64,000 bases of DNA from Franconibacter pulveris DSM 19144 (GTDB lineage: Bacteria; Pseudomonadota; Gammaproteobacteria; Enterobacterales; Enterobacteriaceae): the NCBI GenBank assembly GCA_000621185.1, contig JHYZ01000012.1, positions 62,001 through 126,000 of the forward strand, given 5' to 3'. A program made the translations under genes and the position numbers. This document shows positions 55,576 to 64,000 of the stretch, piece by piece. Numbering within the stretch: position 1 is the first letter of the stretch; each line of letters begins with the position of its first letter. The notes under the pieces are model-generated. The model worked only from the letters and a program-made list of their open reading frames with translations, had not been told where the DNA came from and did no database searches.

Positions 55576-57066
55576 ATGGAGTTTCATCATTTGCCTTACT
55601 GGCGCCAGCAGGCGGAACGGCTCACGGTTCAGGGGCGCCTGTTTATTAACGGCGAGTACAGCGACGCCCTGGGCGGCGGAACCTTCGCCACAGTCAACCC
55701 GGCGACAGGCGAGAACATCGCCAGGGTCGCGCGCGGCAAAGCGGAAGACATTAACGCCGCGGTGAGCAGCGCGCGGGCCGCCTTTGAGCGCGGCGACTGG
55801 TCGCAGGCCTCGCCCGCCGTTCGCAAGCACGTCCTGAACGCGTTCGCGACGCTTATGGAACAGCATCACGAGGAGCTGGCGCTGCTGGAGACGCTTGATA
55901 CCGGCAAGCCGATTCGCCATAGCCTGCGTGATGATATTCCCGGCGCCGTGCGCGCTATTCGCTGGTATGCCGAAGCGATTGATAAAGTCTATGGCGAAGT
56001 CGCGCCGACGGGCGGCAGCGAGCTGGCGCTGATTGTCCGCGAGCCGGTGGGCGTGGTCGCCGCCGTGGTGCCATGGAATTTTCCACTGCTGCTCGCCTGC
56101 TGGAAGCTCGGCCCGGCGCTCGCCGCCGGCAACAGCGTTATCCTTAAGCCTTCCGAGAAATCCCCCCTCACCGCCCTGCGCATCGCGGCGCTCGCTAAAG
56201 AGGCGGGGCTGCCGGACGGCGTGCTGAACGTGGTGCCGGGCTTCGGCCACGAGGCGGGCAGCGCGCTGGCTCAACACCCGGATGTGGACGCCATCGCGTT
56301 TACCGGCTCCACGCGCACCGCGAAGCAGCTTTTAAAAGACGCGGGCGACTCCAACATGAAGCGCGTCTGGCTCGAAGCGGGCGGCAAGAGCGCTAACATC
56401 ATCTTCGCCGATTGCCCGGACCTGAAAAAAGCGGCAGCGGGCGCGGCGGCGGGCATCTTCTATAACCAGGGCCAGGTCTGTATCGCCGGTACGCGGCTGT
56501 TGGTGGAGGCGAGCATTCGCGAAGCGTTTCTGCAACTGCTCGCCGAACAGGCGCAGGCTTTCCGCCCCGGCGACCCGCTCGACCCGGACTGCGTTATGGG
56601 CGCCCTGATTGACGACGCTCACGCGCAAAGCGTGCGCGACTACATCCAGCTTGGCCTTGAGCAAGGCGCTCAACTCTGGCTTGACGGGCGCAACACAGGG
56701 CGCGCCGCCTGCGTCGGCCCGACCATCTTTACCGGCGTGGAAAATACGATGCGCATCGCCCGGGAGGAGATTTTCGGCCCGGTGCTGGCCGTCACCACCT
56801 TTAGCGGTGAAGAAGAGGCGTTGCGGCTGGCCAACGACAGCGACTACGGCCTCGGCGCCGCGGTCTGGACGCGGGATCTCTCCCGTGCGCACCGGCTATC
56901 CCGCAGGCTGAAAGCCGGCTCTGTTTTCATCAACAACTATAACGACGGCGATATGACCGTACCGTTTGGCGGCTACAAGCAGAGCGGCAACGGCCGTGAT
57001 AAGTCGCTGCACGCGCTGGATAAATTTACCGAACTGAAAACCATCTGGATTGCCCTGGAGCCTTAA
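55576..57066 (+). CDS. puuC: Gamma-glutamyl-gamma-aminobutyraldehyde dehydrogenase PuuC
   Basis: A 496-residue NAD(P)+-dependent aldehyde dehydrogenase that oxidises gamma-glutamyl-gamma-aminobutyraldehyde to gamma-glutamyl-GABA. Markers are the cofactor loop VVPWNFPLLLACWK, the general base in LEAGGKSANI and the catalytic cysteine in NQGQVCIAGTR. ATG 55576 was chosen because AAAGGAGAG precedes it and MEFHHLPYW matches the E. coli start; the frame is open 66 bases further upstream. It is separated from puuB by two bases. Confidence 0.96.
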   Translation: MEFHHLPYWRQQAERLTVQGRLFINGEYSDALGGGTFATVNPATGENIARVARGKAEDINAAVSSARAAFERGDWSQASPAVRKHVLNAFATLMEQHHEELALLETLDTGKPIRHSLRDDIPGAVRAIRWYAEAIDKVYGEVAPTGGSELALIVREPVGVVAAVVPWNFPLLLACWKLGPALAAGNSVILKPSEKSPLTALRIAALAKEAGLPDGVLNVVPGFGHEAGSALAQHPDVDAIAFTGSTRTAKQLLKDAGDSNMKRVWLEAGGKSANIIFADCPDLKKAAAGAAAGIFYNQGQVCIAGTRLLVEASIREAFLQLLAEQAQAFRPGDPLDPDCVMGALIDDAHAQSVRDYIQLGLEQGAQLWLDGRNTGRAACVGPTIFTGVENTMRIAREEIFGPVLAVTTFSGEEEALRLANDSDYGLGAAVWTRDLSRAHRLSRRLKAGSVFINNYNDGDMTVPFGGYKQSGNGRDKSLHALDKFTELKTIWIALEP

Positions 57067-57068
57067 TC

Positions 57069-58346
57069 ATGGAACACGTAAAGAGCTATTACGCCGCGAG
57101 CGCCAATGCCCATGCCCCGTATCCGACCCTGACGGAATCGCTGGAGTGCGATGTTTGCGTGGTGGGCGGCGGTTATACCGGTCTCTCCTCCGCCCTGCAT
57201 TTAGTCGAGCAGGGTTATAACGTTGTGCTGCTTGAAGCGGCGCGCATCGGCTTTGGCGCCAGCGGCCGCAACGGCGGGCAAATCGTTAATTCATACAGCC
57301 GCGATATCGACGTGATTGAAGCGCGCTACGGCGCGCAGACGGCGCGAATGCTCGGCAGCATGATGTTTGAGGGCGCGCAGATAATCCGCGACCGCATCGC
57401 CCGTTACGATATTCAATGCGACTACCGCCAGGGCGGGCTGTTCGTGGCGCTCAATCGTAAACAGTATCTGGGGTTGATTGAGCAGAAAGCGAACTGGGAG
57501 CGTTACGGCAACAACCAGCTTGAGCTGCTGGATGCGGACAAGGTGCGCGACGAAATCGCCAGCAACCGCTACAGCGGCGCGCTGCTCGACCACAGCGGCG
57601 GCCATATTCACCCGCTGAACCTGGCGCTGGGCGAAGCGGAGGCGATTCGCCTGCAGGGCGGACGCATTTTTGAGCAGTCGGCAGTAGTGAAAATCGAGCA
57701 TGGTCAGCCCGCCGTCGTCAAAACCGATAAAGGCCAGGTGAAGGCGCGCTTTGTCATTGTGGCGGGCAACGCCTACCTTGGCAGCAAACTGGAGCCTGCG
57801 CTGGCGCGGCGCAGCATGCCGTGCGGCACCCAGGTGGTAACCACCGAGCCGCTGGACGCCGACGTCGCCGCCTCGTTGCTGCCGAACAACTACTGCGTGG
57901 AAGACTGTAATTACCTGCTCGACTACTACCGCCTGACGGCGGATAACCGGCTGCTTTACGGCGGCGGCGTGGTTTACGGCGCACGCGACCCGCATGATAT
58001 CGACAGGCTGATTATGCCCAAGCTGCTGAAGACTTTCCCGCAGTTGAAAGGGGTAAAAATCGACTATCGCTGGACGGGCAATTTCTTGCTGACGCTCTCC
58101 CGGATGCCGCAGTTCGGCAGGCTTGAGAACAATATCTATTATATGCAGGGCGACAGCGGTCACGGCGTGACCTGCACCCACCTTGCCGGCAAGCTTATCG
58201 CCGAAGCGCTGCGCGGCGACGCCGAACGCTTCGACGCTTTCGCCACCCTGCCGCGCTACCCCTTCCCCGGCGGCCGCTCGTTCCAGATCCCGTTCACCGC
58301 CATGGGCGCGGCCTACTACAGTTTGCGGGACCGGCTGGGGGTATGA
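57069..58346 (+). CDS. puuB: Gamma-glutamylputrescine oxidase PuuB
   Basis: A 425-residue FAD-dependent oxidase of the DAO family that converts gamma-glutamylputrescine to gamma-glutamyl-gamma-aminobutyraldehyde with H2O2 release. The dinucleotide-binding motif is near residue 33 (VVGGGYTGLSSALHLVEQG). Conserved later blocks are GASGRNGGQIVNSY and YMQGDSGHGVTCTHLAG. Length is one less than E. coli PuuB. In E. coli puuE follows; here repeat cluster C follows instead. Confidence 0.96.
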   Translation: MEHVKSYYAASANAHAPYPTLTESLECDVCVVGGGYTGLSSALHLVEQGYNVVLLEAARIGFGASGRNGGQIVNSYSRDIDVIEARYGAQTARMLGSMMFEGAQIIRDRIARYDIQCDYRQGGLFVALNRKQYLGLIEQKANWERYGNNQLELLDADKVRDEIASNRYSGALLDHSGGHIHPLNLALGEAEAIRLQGGRIFEQSAVVKIEHGQPAVVKTDKGQVKARFVIVAGNAYLGSKLEPALARRSMPCGTQVVTTEPLDADVAASLLPNNYCVEDCNYLLDYYRLTADNRLLYGGGVVYGARDPHDIDRLIMPKLLKTFPQLKGVKIDYRWTGNFLLTLSRMPQFGRLENNIYYMQGDSGHGVTCTHLAGKLIAEALRGDAERFDAFATLPRYPFPGGRSFQIPFTAMGAAYYSLRDRLGV

Positions 58347-58439
58347 CGCTCGCGCTGGCGGCGCAGCGCCACTCGCGGGGTTTTCTCCCTCGCCCCTTTG
58401 GGGAGCGGGGTGCCGATGCTCAGGTGTTGAGTTTCCCGG

Positions 58440-59795
58440 GACCGGGTGGCGTTTTATGACGTGCATATGTGCGGGCGATGAAGGGTTCCGTTCGCCGGAA
58501 TGTTGTTTTCATATGCACCCTTGCTTCACGCGAACGTGTTAAGGGGGCTCGCCGCCGCCCCCTTAACAATCCTGGCTCCCGGCGCGCAAAATCGACCCCT
58601 TCGGGGCAAACCTTCCGGTCTGTCATCTGGCTTCGGGTCGGTCCTGACGGTGCATCCCTGCACCGACATGACCTCACGCCGGTTCCCTCCGGCGTGCCCC
58701 GGCCATCTGCCCGCCCGGAAGGCGATTTTGAGGCCGGATAAAAATCATCGCTGACAGGTTAATGAAAATAGTCATAGTGATGTCGCTGCAAAGACATAAT
58801 AGCCTTTGTGGTTCGCAGGGAACGTTCGCCGGGTTTTCTCCCTCGCCCCTTTGGATAGAGGGTCGGGGTGAGGGGCGCAGGCGCTGGGTTTCCCGGGACC
58901 GGGTGGCGTTTTATGACGTGCTTATGTGCGGGCGATGAAGGGTTACGTTCGCCGAAGTGTTGTTTTTATATGTCACCTTTCCTCACGCGAACGTGTTAAG
59001 GGGGCTCGCCGCCGCCCCCTTAACAATCCCGGCTCCCGGCACGCAAAATCGCCCGCTGAAGCGGGAAACCTCATCTTTTCCCCGCTGGCTTCGGGTCGGG
59101 CATGACAGTGCGTCCCTGCACTGACATGCCCTCGCACCGGGTCCAGCCGGTGCGCCCCGGCCACCGTGAAAAAGCTGAGGCGATTTTGAGGCCGGATTCA
59201 AACCCTCCGCTTCGGCATTTTTATTTTTGTTACAGGAGATGTTTCGCTTTAACGGCTATACAGGGCATTTTGCAAGGCGGGTCAGTAAAGTACCACTTGC
59301 CCTGTCACAGGATACGGCTGCGCCGTCATTTCCCCACACACGGCCCTCGCCTCAACCCGGCCCTCTCCCCCGAGGGAGAAAACCCCGTGATTGGCACTGC
59401 ATTTGTTCACCAATGAACCACCAAAACGCATTCTGCCTTATAGCGACAACACTATGACTTTTTTCATCAGCCTGTCAGCGATGGTGTTGCTCCGGCCTCA
59501 AAATCGCCTTCCGGGCAGGCAGATGGTCGGGGCTGGCCGTCGGGAACGGCCAGAGGCGGGTCGGCACACGGATGTGCCGTCCTGCCGACCCGAAGCCAGA
59601 TGACAGACCGGAAGGTCTGCCCCGAAGGGGTCGATTTTGCGAGCCGGGAGCCGGGGTTGCCAGGGGGCTGGCGGCGAAGCCCCCTGGCACGTTCGCGTGA
59701 GGAAAGGTGACATATGAAAACAACACTTCGGCGAACGTAACCTTTCACCGTCCGGACATATATCCCGGCACAGAAAACTCAACACCTGAGCCGCC
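58440..59795. repeat. Composite intergenic repeat cluster C
   Basis: The 1.6-kb gap between puuB and the autotransporter lacks supported genes. It contains two forward arms (about 58440-58800 and 58900-59250) and one reverse-complement arm (about 59460-59795) of the same family as clusters A and B. Each arm runs from the TATGTGCGGGCGATGAAGGG block through TGTTGTTTTCATATG, CGCGAACGTG and GGCTCCCGGC to GGCGATTTTGAGGCCGGAT. Conserved arms near 59270-59400 also contain T-rich linker DNA and CCCTCTCCCC-type tracts. Confidence 0.8.
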
Positions 59796-59925
59796 TGCCC
59801 CCCTCACCCCAACCCTCTCCCCAAAGGGGCGAGGCAGAAACCCACGGGCGGCGAAGGAAGAGGCTGTGCCGCTTCGCTAACCCGCCCTGCGTGCGGCTCT
59901 GCAACCCCTCTCCTGCTCCCCACAA

Positions 59926-59957
59926 TAAAAAAACCGCGCCTGAAAAGGCGCGGTTTT
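59926..59957 (-). terminator. Intrinsic terminator of the autotransporter gene
   Basis: AACCGCGCCT and AGGCGCGGTT form a perfect 10-bp stem with a GAAA loop. On the minus strand seven Ts follow. It lies about 27 bases after the autotransporter stop codon. Confidence 0.9.
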
Positions 59958-59982
59958 CACCACGTTTTACATCACTTCCTCA

Positions 59983-62900
59983 TCAGAAGCTGATTTTCAG
60001 CGTCACCTGACCGCCGTAACCGCCGGTGCCGGCATCGTCCAGCGTCTGGGTATAACCCGCGCGCACCCCTAAGGTCACGTTATCGCGGATCTGCCCGTCA
60101 AGCCCCACATCCAGCGCGGCGGCGGTGCCGTCCTGATCCGGACTGAAGGTGGTTTCACTGTTCGCCACCCCCGGCGCACCGACGCGCAAATCGCCTTTCG
60201 AGTCGAAAGTCTGAATGAAGGACGGGCGCACCCACCAGCTCACCGGCGGCGGGTTGCCCGTCGCCTTCAGCGTCGCGTTGTTGCCAATACGCAGCCCCGC
60301 ACGCACCTGCTGGCTGTGCGCGTCGCCGAACTTGATATCCGCCACGTCATCGCCACCATCGTTCAGATCCACGCTGCGATACTGGTACTGCACCTGCGGC
60401 TCAAGCACCAGCCCCGCGCCAACCTCGAACGGCAGGCCGGTTTCGAAGGAGCCGACATAACCCCAGCCGTGCGTCTTCATGCCGTCGCCGTCACGCGGGT
60501 CGGTGTCGAAGTTGTGACGCGTGCCCTGCGCCACCACGTCGAACCACCAGCCGCGCTCATGTACGCCGTTGAAGTAGAGACCCGCACTGTAGGCATCATC
60601 TTTCACCGTGCCCGCTTTGGAGTCGTTCGAACGTTGCACGTCCACTTTAGACAGACCCGCTGCGCCGTAGATGCCAACGCTCAGCGCCATGGCGCTGTCG
60701 GCATTCTGCCAGAGATCGCTACCAATCTGCAGGAAGGTATAGCCGCCCTTGCTGTCCGGCGTGTTGCCGCTACGCAGGTCGTCGCTGCCGTGGTCGTGGC
60801 TCAACTGCCCGGCCTGGAAACGCGCCCACATATTGCTGCCGCTTTCTGTCGCCGCGCGAGCCGCGTAGCGACGGCTGTCCAGCGAACCGAGCAGCGCGCT
60901 GTCATAATCCATCGCCTGCGCAAAAAGCGAGTTGTAGAGATAGACAGCTGAACGGTAGTTCTGCGCTCCGCGATCCCCGGCGCTGGTTGCAGCGGTCGTC
61001 AGATACCAGCTCTCATCCGCTGCGCCCTGACGCAGGGTGTAGTTATAAGCCCCCGCCTGCAGCTCACCCGCCATGCTGAAGGCGTCATCGGCGGTGGTGG
61101 CGCCGTTAATGGCGTTAACCACCTGAATGCCTTCGCCCGTGGTGCGCGCCCCAAGGCCGCCCAGGTTGCGGATAGCGAGCTGCGTGTTGCCGGTCGCCGT
61201 GCCGCCGTCAATCACCAGGCTATCGGTGGTGGCCACATTGCCCGCAAAGAGCGTGTTGAGCGTGATGGTGCCGCCGTTGCCCACCAGGTTGGTGACCGTA
61301 AGGGTTTTCGGTGCGAATGCCCCGGTCGGTGCCTGGTAATCAATGGTGCCGCCGAGCGTCAGGGTATTGAGCAGCGAGTCGCCGGTCATCAGCCAGCTTG
61401 AGCCTGCGTCAACCGTCAAATCGGTCGGGTCGATGGCGCCGGTCAGCGACGTGCCATTGGTTAACTGCAACGATGTGCCGAGCTGCGCAACGATATCTGT
61501 AACCGCCTGCAGGCCGCTGAAGACCAGCGTACCGGCTTGCAGATAGGTCCCGCCCGTCTGGTTAAGTACGCCGCTTAAGGTCAGCTGGCCGTCGCCTTCT
61601 TTATAAAGGCTGCCGTTGCCGGTTAACGCGCCGCTGTAGCTGCTGTCGGTGGTGTCGGCGGTAATGCTCAGCACGCCCGCATTATTAACATCGCCCGTTA
61701 AGGCGGCGCCGTCGTTAAGCTCGGTAAAGCCCGTTAAGGTGCCGCCTGCCGCTACGTTGAGGCTGCCGCCCGCGTTTACGGTAGTGTTGTTCGCCGTGCC
61801 GTCCGCGCTCACATCCAGCGAGCCGCCATTTTCCAGCAGCAGGCTGTCGGCCAGCTTATCAGCGATAGAGAACTCGCCGTTGCTGCTCTCGCCGTCTACA
61901 GTAGTATCCGTCGTGGTCACCAGCGCTGCGCCGCTGTTCAGCATGATGTTGGTTGCGGTGGCGCCGCTCGCCAGCGCCAGCATCCCGCCCTGCTCGACGG
62001 AGGTGAGATCGACCACGCCGCCGGCTTTCACATGCTGCGCGCCGCCCTCGCTCACGGTCGTGGCGACGGCGGTGCCGCCGAAGGTGACGCTCTGGGTGCC
62101 GTTCTCGCTAACGGTGGAAGAGGCTACTTCGCCGCCTGCATTAACTACCTGCTCGCCTGCCACAATGTTATCCACGACGATAGCGCCGTCGTTGACATTC
62201 TGGATCCCGCCCGCCTTGATGACGGTCGAGATAACGGTGCCGCCGCTGTTGACGTTCTGCGTACCGCCATCGTTAAGCGTGGTGCTGACGGCGGTGCCGC
62301 CCGTCAGAACGTTCTGGATGCCGCCCAGGTTAATCTGCGCGTCGTAAGAGGTGCCCCCGTTCTGGATATTCTGCACGCCGCCCTTATAGACGGTAGTGGA
62401 TGTGGCCGTGCCGCCCTGATAGATCTGTTGCACGCCCTTGTAATCCACGCCGGTGCCTTGCGCATTACCCCAGACGCGCTGTACAGCGCCATTGACCAGC
62501 ACGGTGTCAGAGGCGTTCGCCCCCGCGCCGACATTCTGTGCGCCGTCGCCGATAAGATGGGTATCCAGCGCGCTGGCGCCGCGGGCCAGATTCTGGATCC
62601 CTCCCCGGATAAGGGTATCGCTCACCTGCGCGCCCTCGCTCACCATCTGCAGGCCGCCCGTCTCAACGACCGTCGAAATCACGGTGGCGCTGGCGTTCAC
62701 CACCTGCTGGCCGCCGCTGTCGATGGTGGTTCCGTTCGCCGTGCCCGACACATCCTGCAGGCCGCCATCGCGGATAAACGTTAGGTTAGCCACTGCACCA
62801 TCCAGCACCGTCTGGCGTCCGCCGTTATAGACAGAGTTGCCATTCGCCGTGCCTTCCAGTATTTGCAGACCGCCGTCGATAAGGGTGATATCCGCCAGAC

Positions 62901-64000
62901 CGCCCGCTTTCACGTTCTGGATGCCGCCGCTGTAAATCACGCCGAAATCCGCTTCGCCGCCAGCGTTAATGTTCTGCACGCCGCCGTTTTCAACGCGGGT
63001 GTCTACGGCCAGGCCGCCGTCGCCGATATTCTGCGTACCGCCGAGCATACGGGTTTCAACCGCTTTCGCGCCGTTATTGATATTCTGCTCGCCGCCGTTC
63101 ATCACGGTGGAAATGGCCGCCCCTGCGCTGGTGACGGTTTGCTTGCCGCCGGCATTGATCACCGTGTTACGCGACCAGCCATACGGGTCGACCAGCTGCT
63201 GGCCGCCATTGTTGATAACAGCGGCGTCAGAAAGGCCGTCCACGCGCTGTACGCCGCCGCTGTTAACCAGCGTGCCGCGCGCCTGGCCGCTGGCCGTCAC
63301 CAGCTGTACGCCGCCGTCGCTGATGCTGGCGCCGGAAGCTGTGCCTTCCACCAGTTGCGTGCCGCCGCCGAAGATGGTGCCGTCGGACGCCGCGCCGCCC
63401 AGGTTGATATGCTGCAGCCCGCCGCTGTTAACAATGGTGCCAGCGGCCAGACCGCCCCGGTTGACCAGCTGCACGCCGCCATCGCTCACTACGGCGGAAA
63501 TAGCCGCGCCGTCGACGCTCTGGGTGCCGCCGCTGTTAATCTGGGTATTGTTCGCTTTACCGGTGCGCATGACCAGTTGCGTGCCGCCGTCACTGATGCT
63601 GGCGCCGGAAGCAGTCCCTTCCACCACCTGTTTGCCGCCGCCGAAAATGGTGCCGTCGGATGCCGCGCCGCCAAGATTAATGTGCTGGAGACCGCCGCTG
63701 TTGACGATGGCGCCAGCGGCCAGGCCGCCGCTGTTCACCAGCTGTACGCCGCCGTTGTTTACTACCGATGAGGTTGCGGTGCCGTCCACGCTCTGGGTGC
63801 CGCCGCTGTTGACCTTCGTGCCGGTCGTTTTACCGCTCGTCTGTACCAGCTGCACGCCGCCATCGCTGATGCTGGCGCCGGACGCGGTGCCGGCCACAAC
63901 CTGCTGCCCGCCGCCGAAAATGGTGCCATCAGACGCCGCGCCGCCAAGATTAATATGCTGAAGACCACCGCTGTTCACGATAGCGCCAGCGGCCAGGCCG
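59983..64000 (-). CDS. AIDA-type autotransporter adhesin, C-terminal part (5' truncated by window)
   Basis: At least 1338 residues of a type Va autotransporter; the frame stays open to the window edge, so the N-terminus and signal peptide are missing. The passenger consists of AIDA-like ~19-residue repeats with the motif GG.Q.V..GG.A..T.V..GG, predicted to form a beta-helix. A higher-order unit of 273 bp (91 residues) is repeated in phase: the string TGATGCTGGCGCCGGA recurs at 63321, 63594 and 63867. Residues ~1050-1331 (counting from the first Met) form the outer-membrane beta-barrel, including MWARFQAGQLSHDHGSDD, GLYFNGVHERGWWFDVVAQG and the terminal LKISF. It should be exposed on the surface and act in adhesion or aggregation. 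Confidence 0.9.
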   Translation of the reverse strand, partial: GLAAGAIVNSGGLQHINLGGAASDGTIFGGGQQVVAGTASGASISDGGVQLVQTSGKTTGTKVNSGGTQSVDGTATSSVVNNGGVQLVNSGGLAAGAIVNSGGLQHINLGGAASDGTIFGGGKQVVEGTASGASISDGGTQLVMRTGKANNTQINSGGTQSVDGAAISAVVSDGGVQLVNRGGLAAGTIVNSGGLQHINLGGAASDGTIFGGGTQLVEGTASGASISDGGVQLVTASGQARGTLVNSGGVQRVDGLSDAAVINNGGQQLVDPYGWSRNTVINAGGKQTVTSAGAAISTVMNGGEQNINNGAKAVETRMLGGTQNIGDGGLAVDTRVENGGVQNINAGGEADFGVIYSGGIQNVKAGGLADITLIDGGLQILEGTANGNSVYNGGRQTVLDGAVANLTFIRDGGLQDVSGTANGTTIDSGGQQVVNASATVISTVVETGGLQMVSEGAQVSDTLIRGGIQNLARGASALDTHLIGDGAQNVGAGANASDTVLVNGAVQRVWGNAQGTGVDYKGVQQIYQGGTATSTTVYKGGVQNIQNGGTSYDAQINLGGIQNVLTGGTAVSTTLNDGGTQNVNSGGTVISTVIKAGGIQNVNDGAIVVDNIVAGEQVVNAGGEVASSTVSENGTQSVTFGGTAVATTVSEGGAQHVKAGGVVDLTSVEQGGMLALASGATATNIMLNSGAALVTTTDTTVDGESSNGEFSIADKLADSLLLENGGSLDVSADGTANNTTVNAGGSLNVAAGGTLTGFTELNDGAALTGDVNNAGVLSITADTTDSSYSGALTGNGSLYKEGDGQLTLSGVLNQTGGTYLQAGTLVFSGLQAVTDIVAQLGTSLQLTNGTSLTGAIDPTDLTVDAGSSWLMTGDSLLNTLTLGGTIDYQAPTGAFAPKTLTVTNLVGNGGTITLNTLFAGNVATTDSLVIDGGTATGNTQLAIRNLGGLGARTTGEGIQVVNAINGATTADDAFSMAGELQAGAYNYTLRQGAADESWYLTTAATSAGDRGAQNYRSAVYLYNSLFAQAMDYDSALLGSLDSRRYAARAATESGSNMWARFQAGQLSHDHGSDDLRSGNTPDSKGGYTFLQIGSDLWQNADSAMALSVGIYGAAGLSKVDVQRSNDSKAGTVKDDAYSAGLYFNGVHERGWWFDVVAQGTRHNFDTDPRDGDGMKTHGWGYVGSFETGLPFEVGAGLVLEPQVQYQYRSVDLNDGGDDVADIKFGDAHSQQVRAGLRIGNNATLKATGNPPPVSWWVRPSFIQTFDSKGDLRVGAPGVANSETTFSPDQDGTAAALDVGLDGQIRDNVTLGVRAGYTQTLDDAGTGGYGGQVTLKISF

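Noticed and set aside
62000..64000. Regularly spaced repeats that could suggest a CRISPR array
   Set aside because: The repeats are in frame, encode AIDA-type passenger repeats with a 273-bp super-period, and have no short unique spacers of CRISPR length.

Overview
The window is chromosomal DNA from a gammaproteobacterium of the family Enterobacteriaceae. It carries the 3' end of mdtK followed by two tandem tRNA-Val(GAC) genes (the valV-valW arrangement of E. coli), a complete formate hydrogenlyase (FHL) regulon whose gene order and protein lengths nearly match E. coli, and a Puu putrescine-degradation cluster. Genus cannot be fixed from the sequence alone; something near Enterobacter, Cronobacter or Kosakonia is plausible.

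Layout. 0-6.4 kb: mdtK end, two tRNAs, an orphan ImpA/VasL-like T6SS-related gene with a small upstream ORF, and a three-gene MarR/HlyD/DUF2955-type efflux operon with a perfect palindromic operator. 6.4-11.1 kb: a 1535-residue intimin/invasin-like adhesin with about ten Big_1 Ig domains. 11.5-24.4 kb: an accessory, AT-richer island. It holds four regulators (LysR, two Crp/IprA-like, LuxR), a phage-like lysis cassette (multi-TM holin-like protein, second small membrane protein, M15 zinc peptidase), three large Ig/beta-sandwich/RCC1 proteins without Sec signal peptides, and two tandem Sec-exported, cysteine-rich proteins resembling halovibrin-type proteins. I interpret this island as a possible type 10 (holin/endopeptidase) secretion locus with its own cargo. 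This is the most novel part of the window.

24.5-48.4 kb: the formate/hydrogen region. On the minus strand lie hydN, a cysteine-type fdhF paralogue, hypF, a NiCoT nickel permease and a selenocysteine-type fdhF with an intact SECIS hairpin. hycABCDEFGHI follows on the minus strand, divergent from hypABCDE-fhlA on the plus strand. Sigma-54 -24/-12 promoters are visible before hycA, hypA, hydN and the selenocysteine fdhF, so FhlA plus formate probably drives all of them. Having selenocysteine and cysteine FDH-H enzymes in one regulon suggests flexibility when selenium is limiting.

49.7-58.3 kb: putrescine catabolism. A puuD-like paralogue is followed by puuP and puuA (minus) and by puuD-puuR-puuC-puuB (plus); puuE is not in the window. 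60.0-64.0 kb: the C-terminal part of a giant AIDA-type autotransporter, cut by the window edge, with 91-residue super-repeats.

Three composite intergenic repeat clusters (about 33.5-34.5, 48.5-49.5 and 58.4-59.8 kb), built from the same ~0.35 kb modules in both orientations, separate the operons. They look like a dispersed non-coding repeat family and generate many spurious ORFs.
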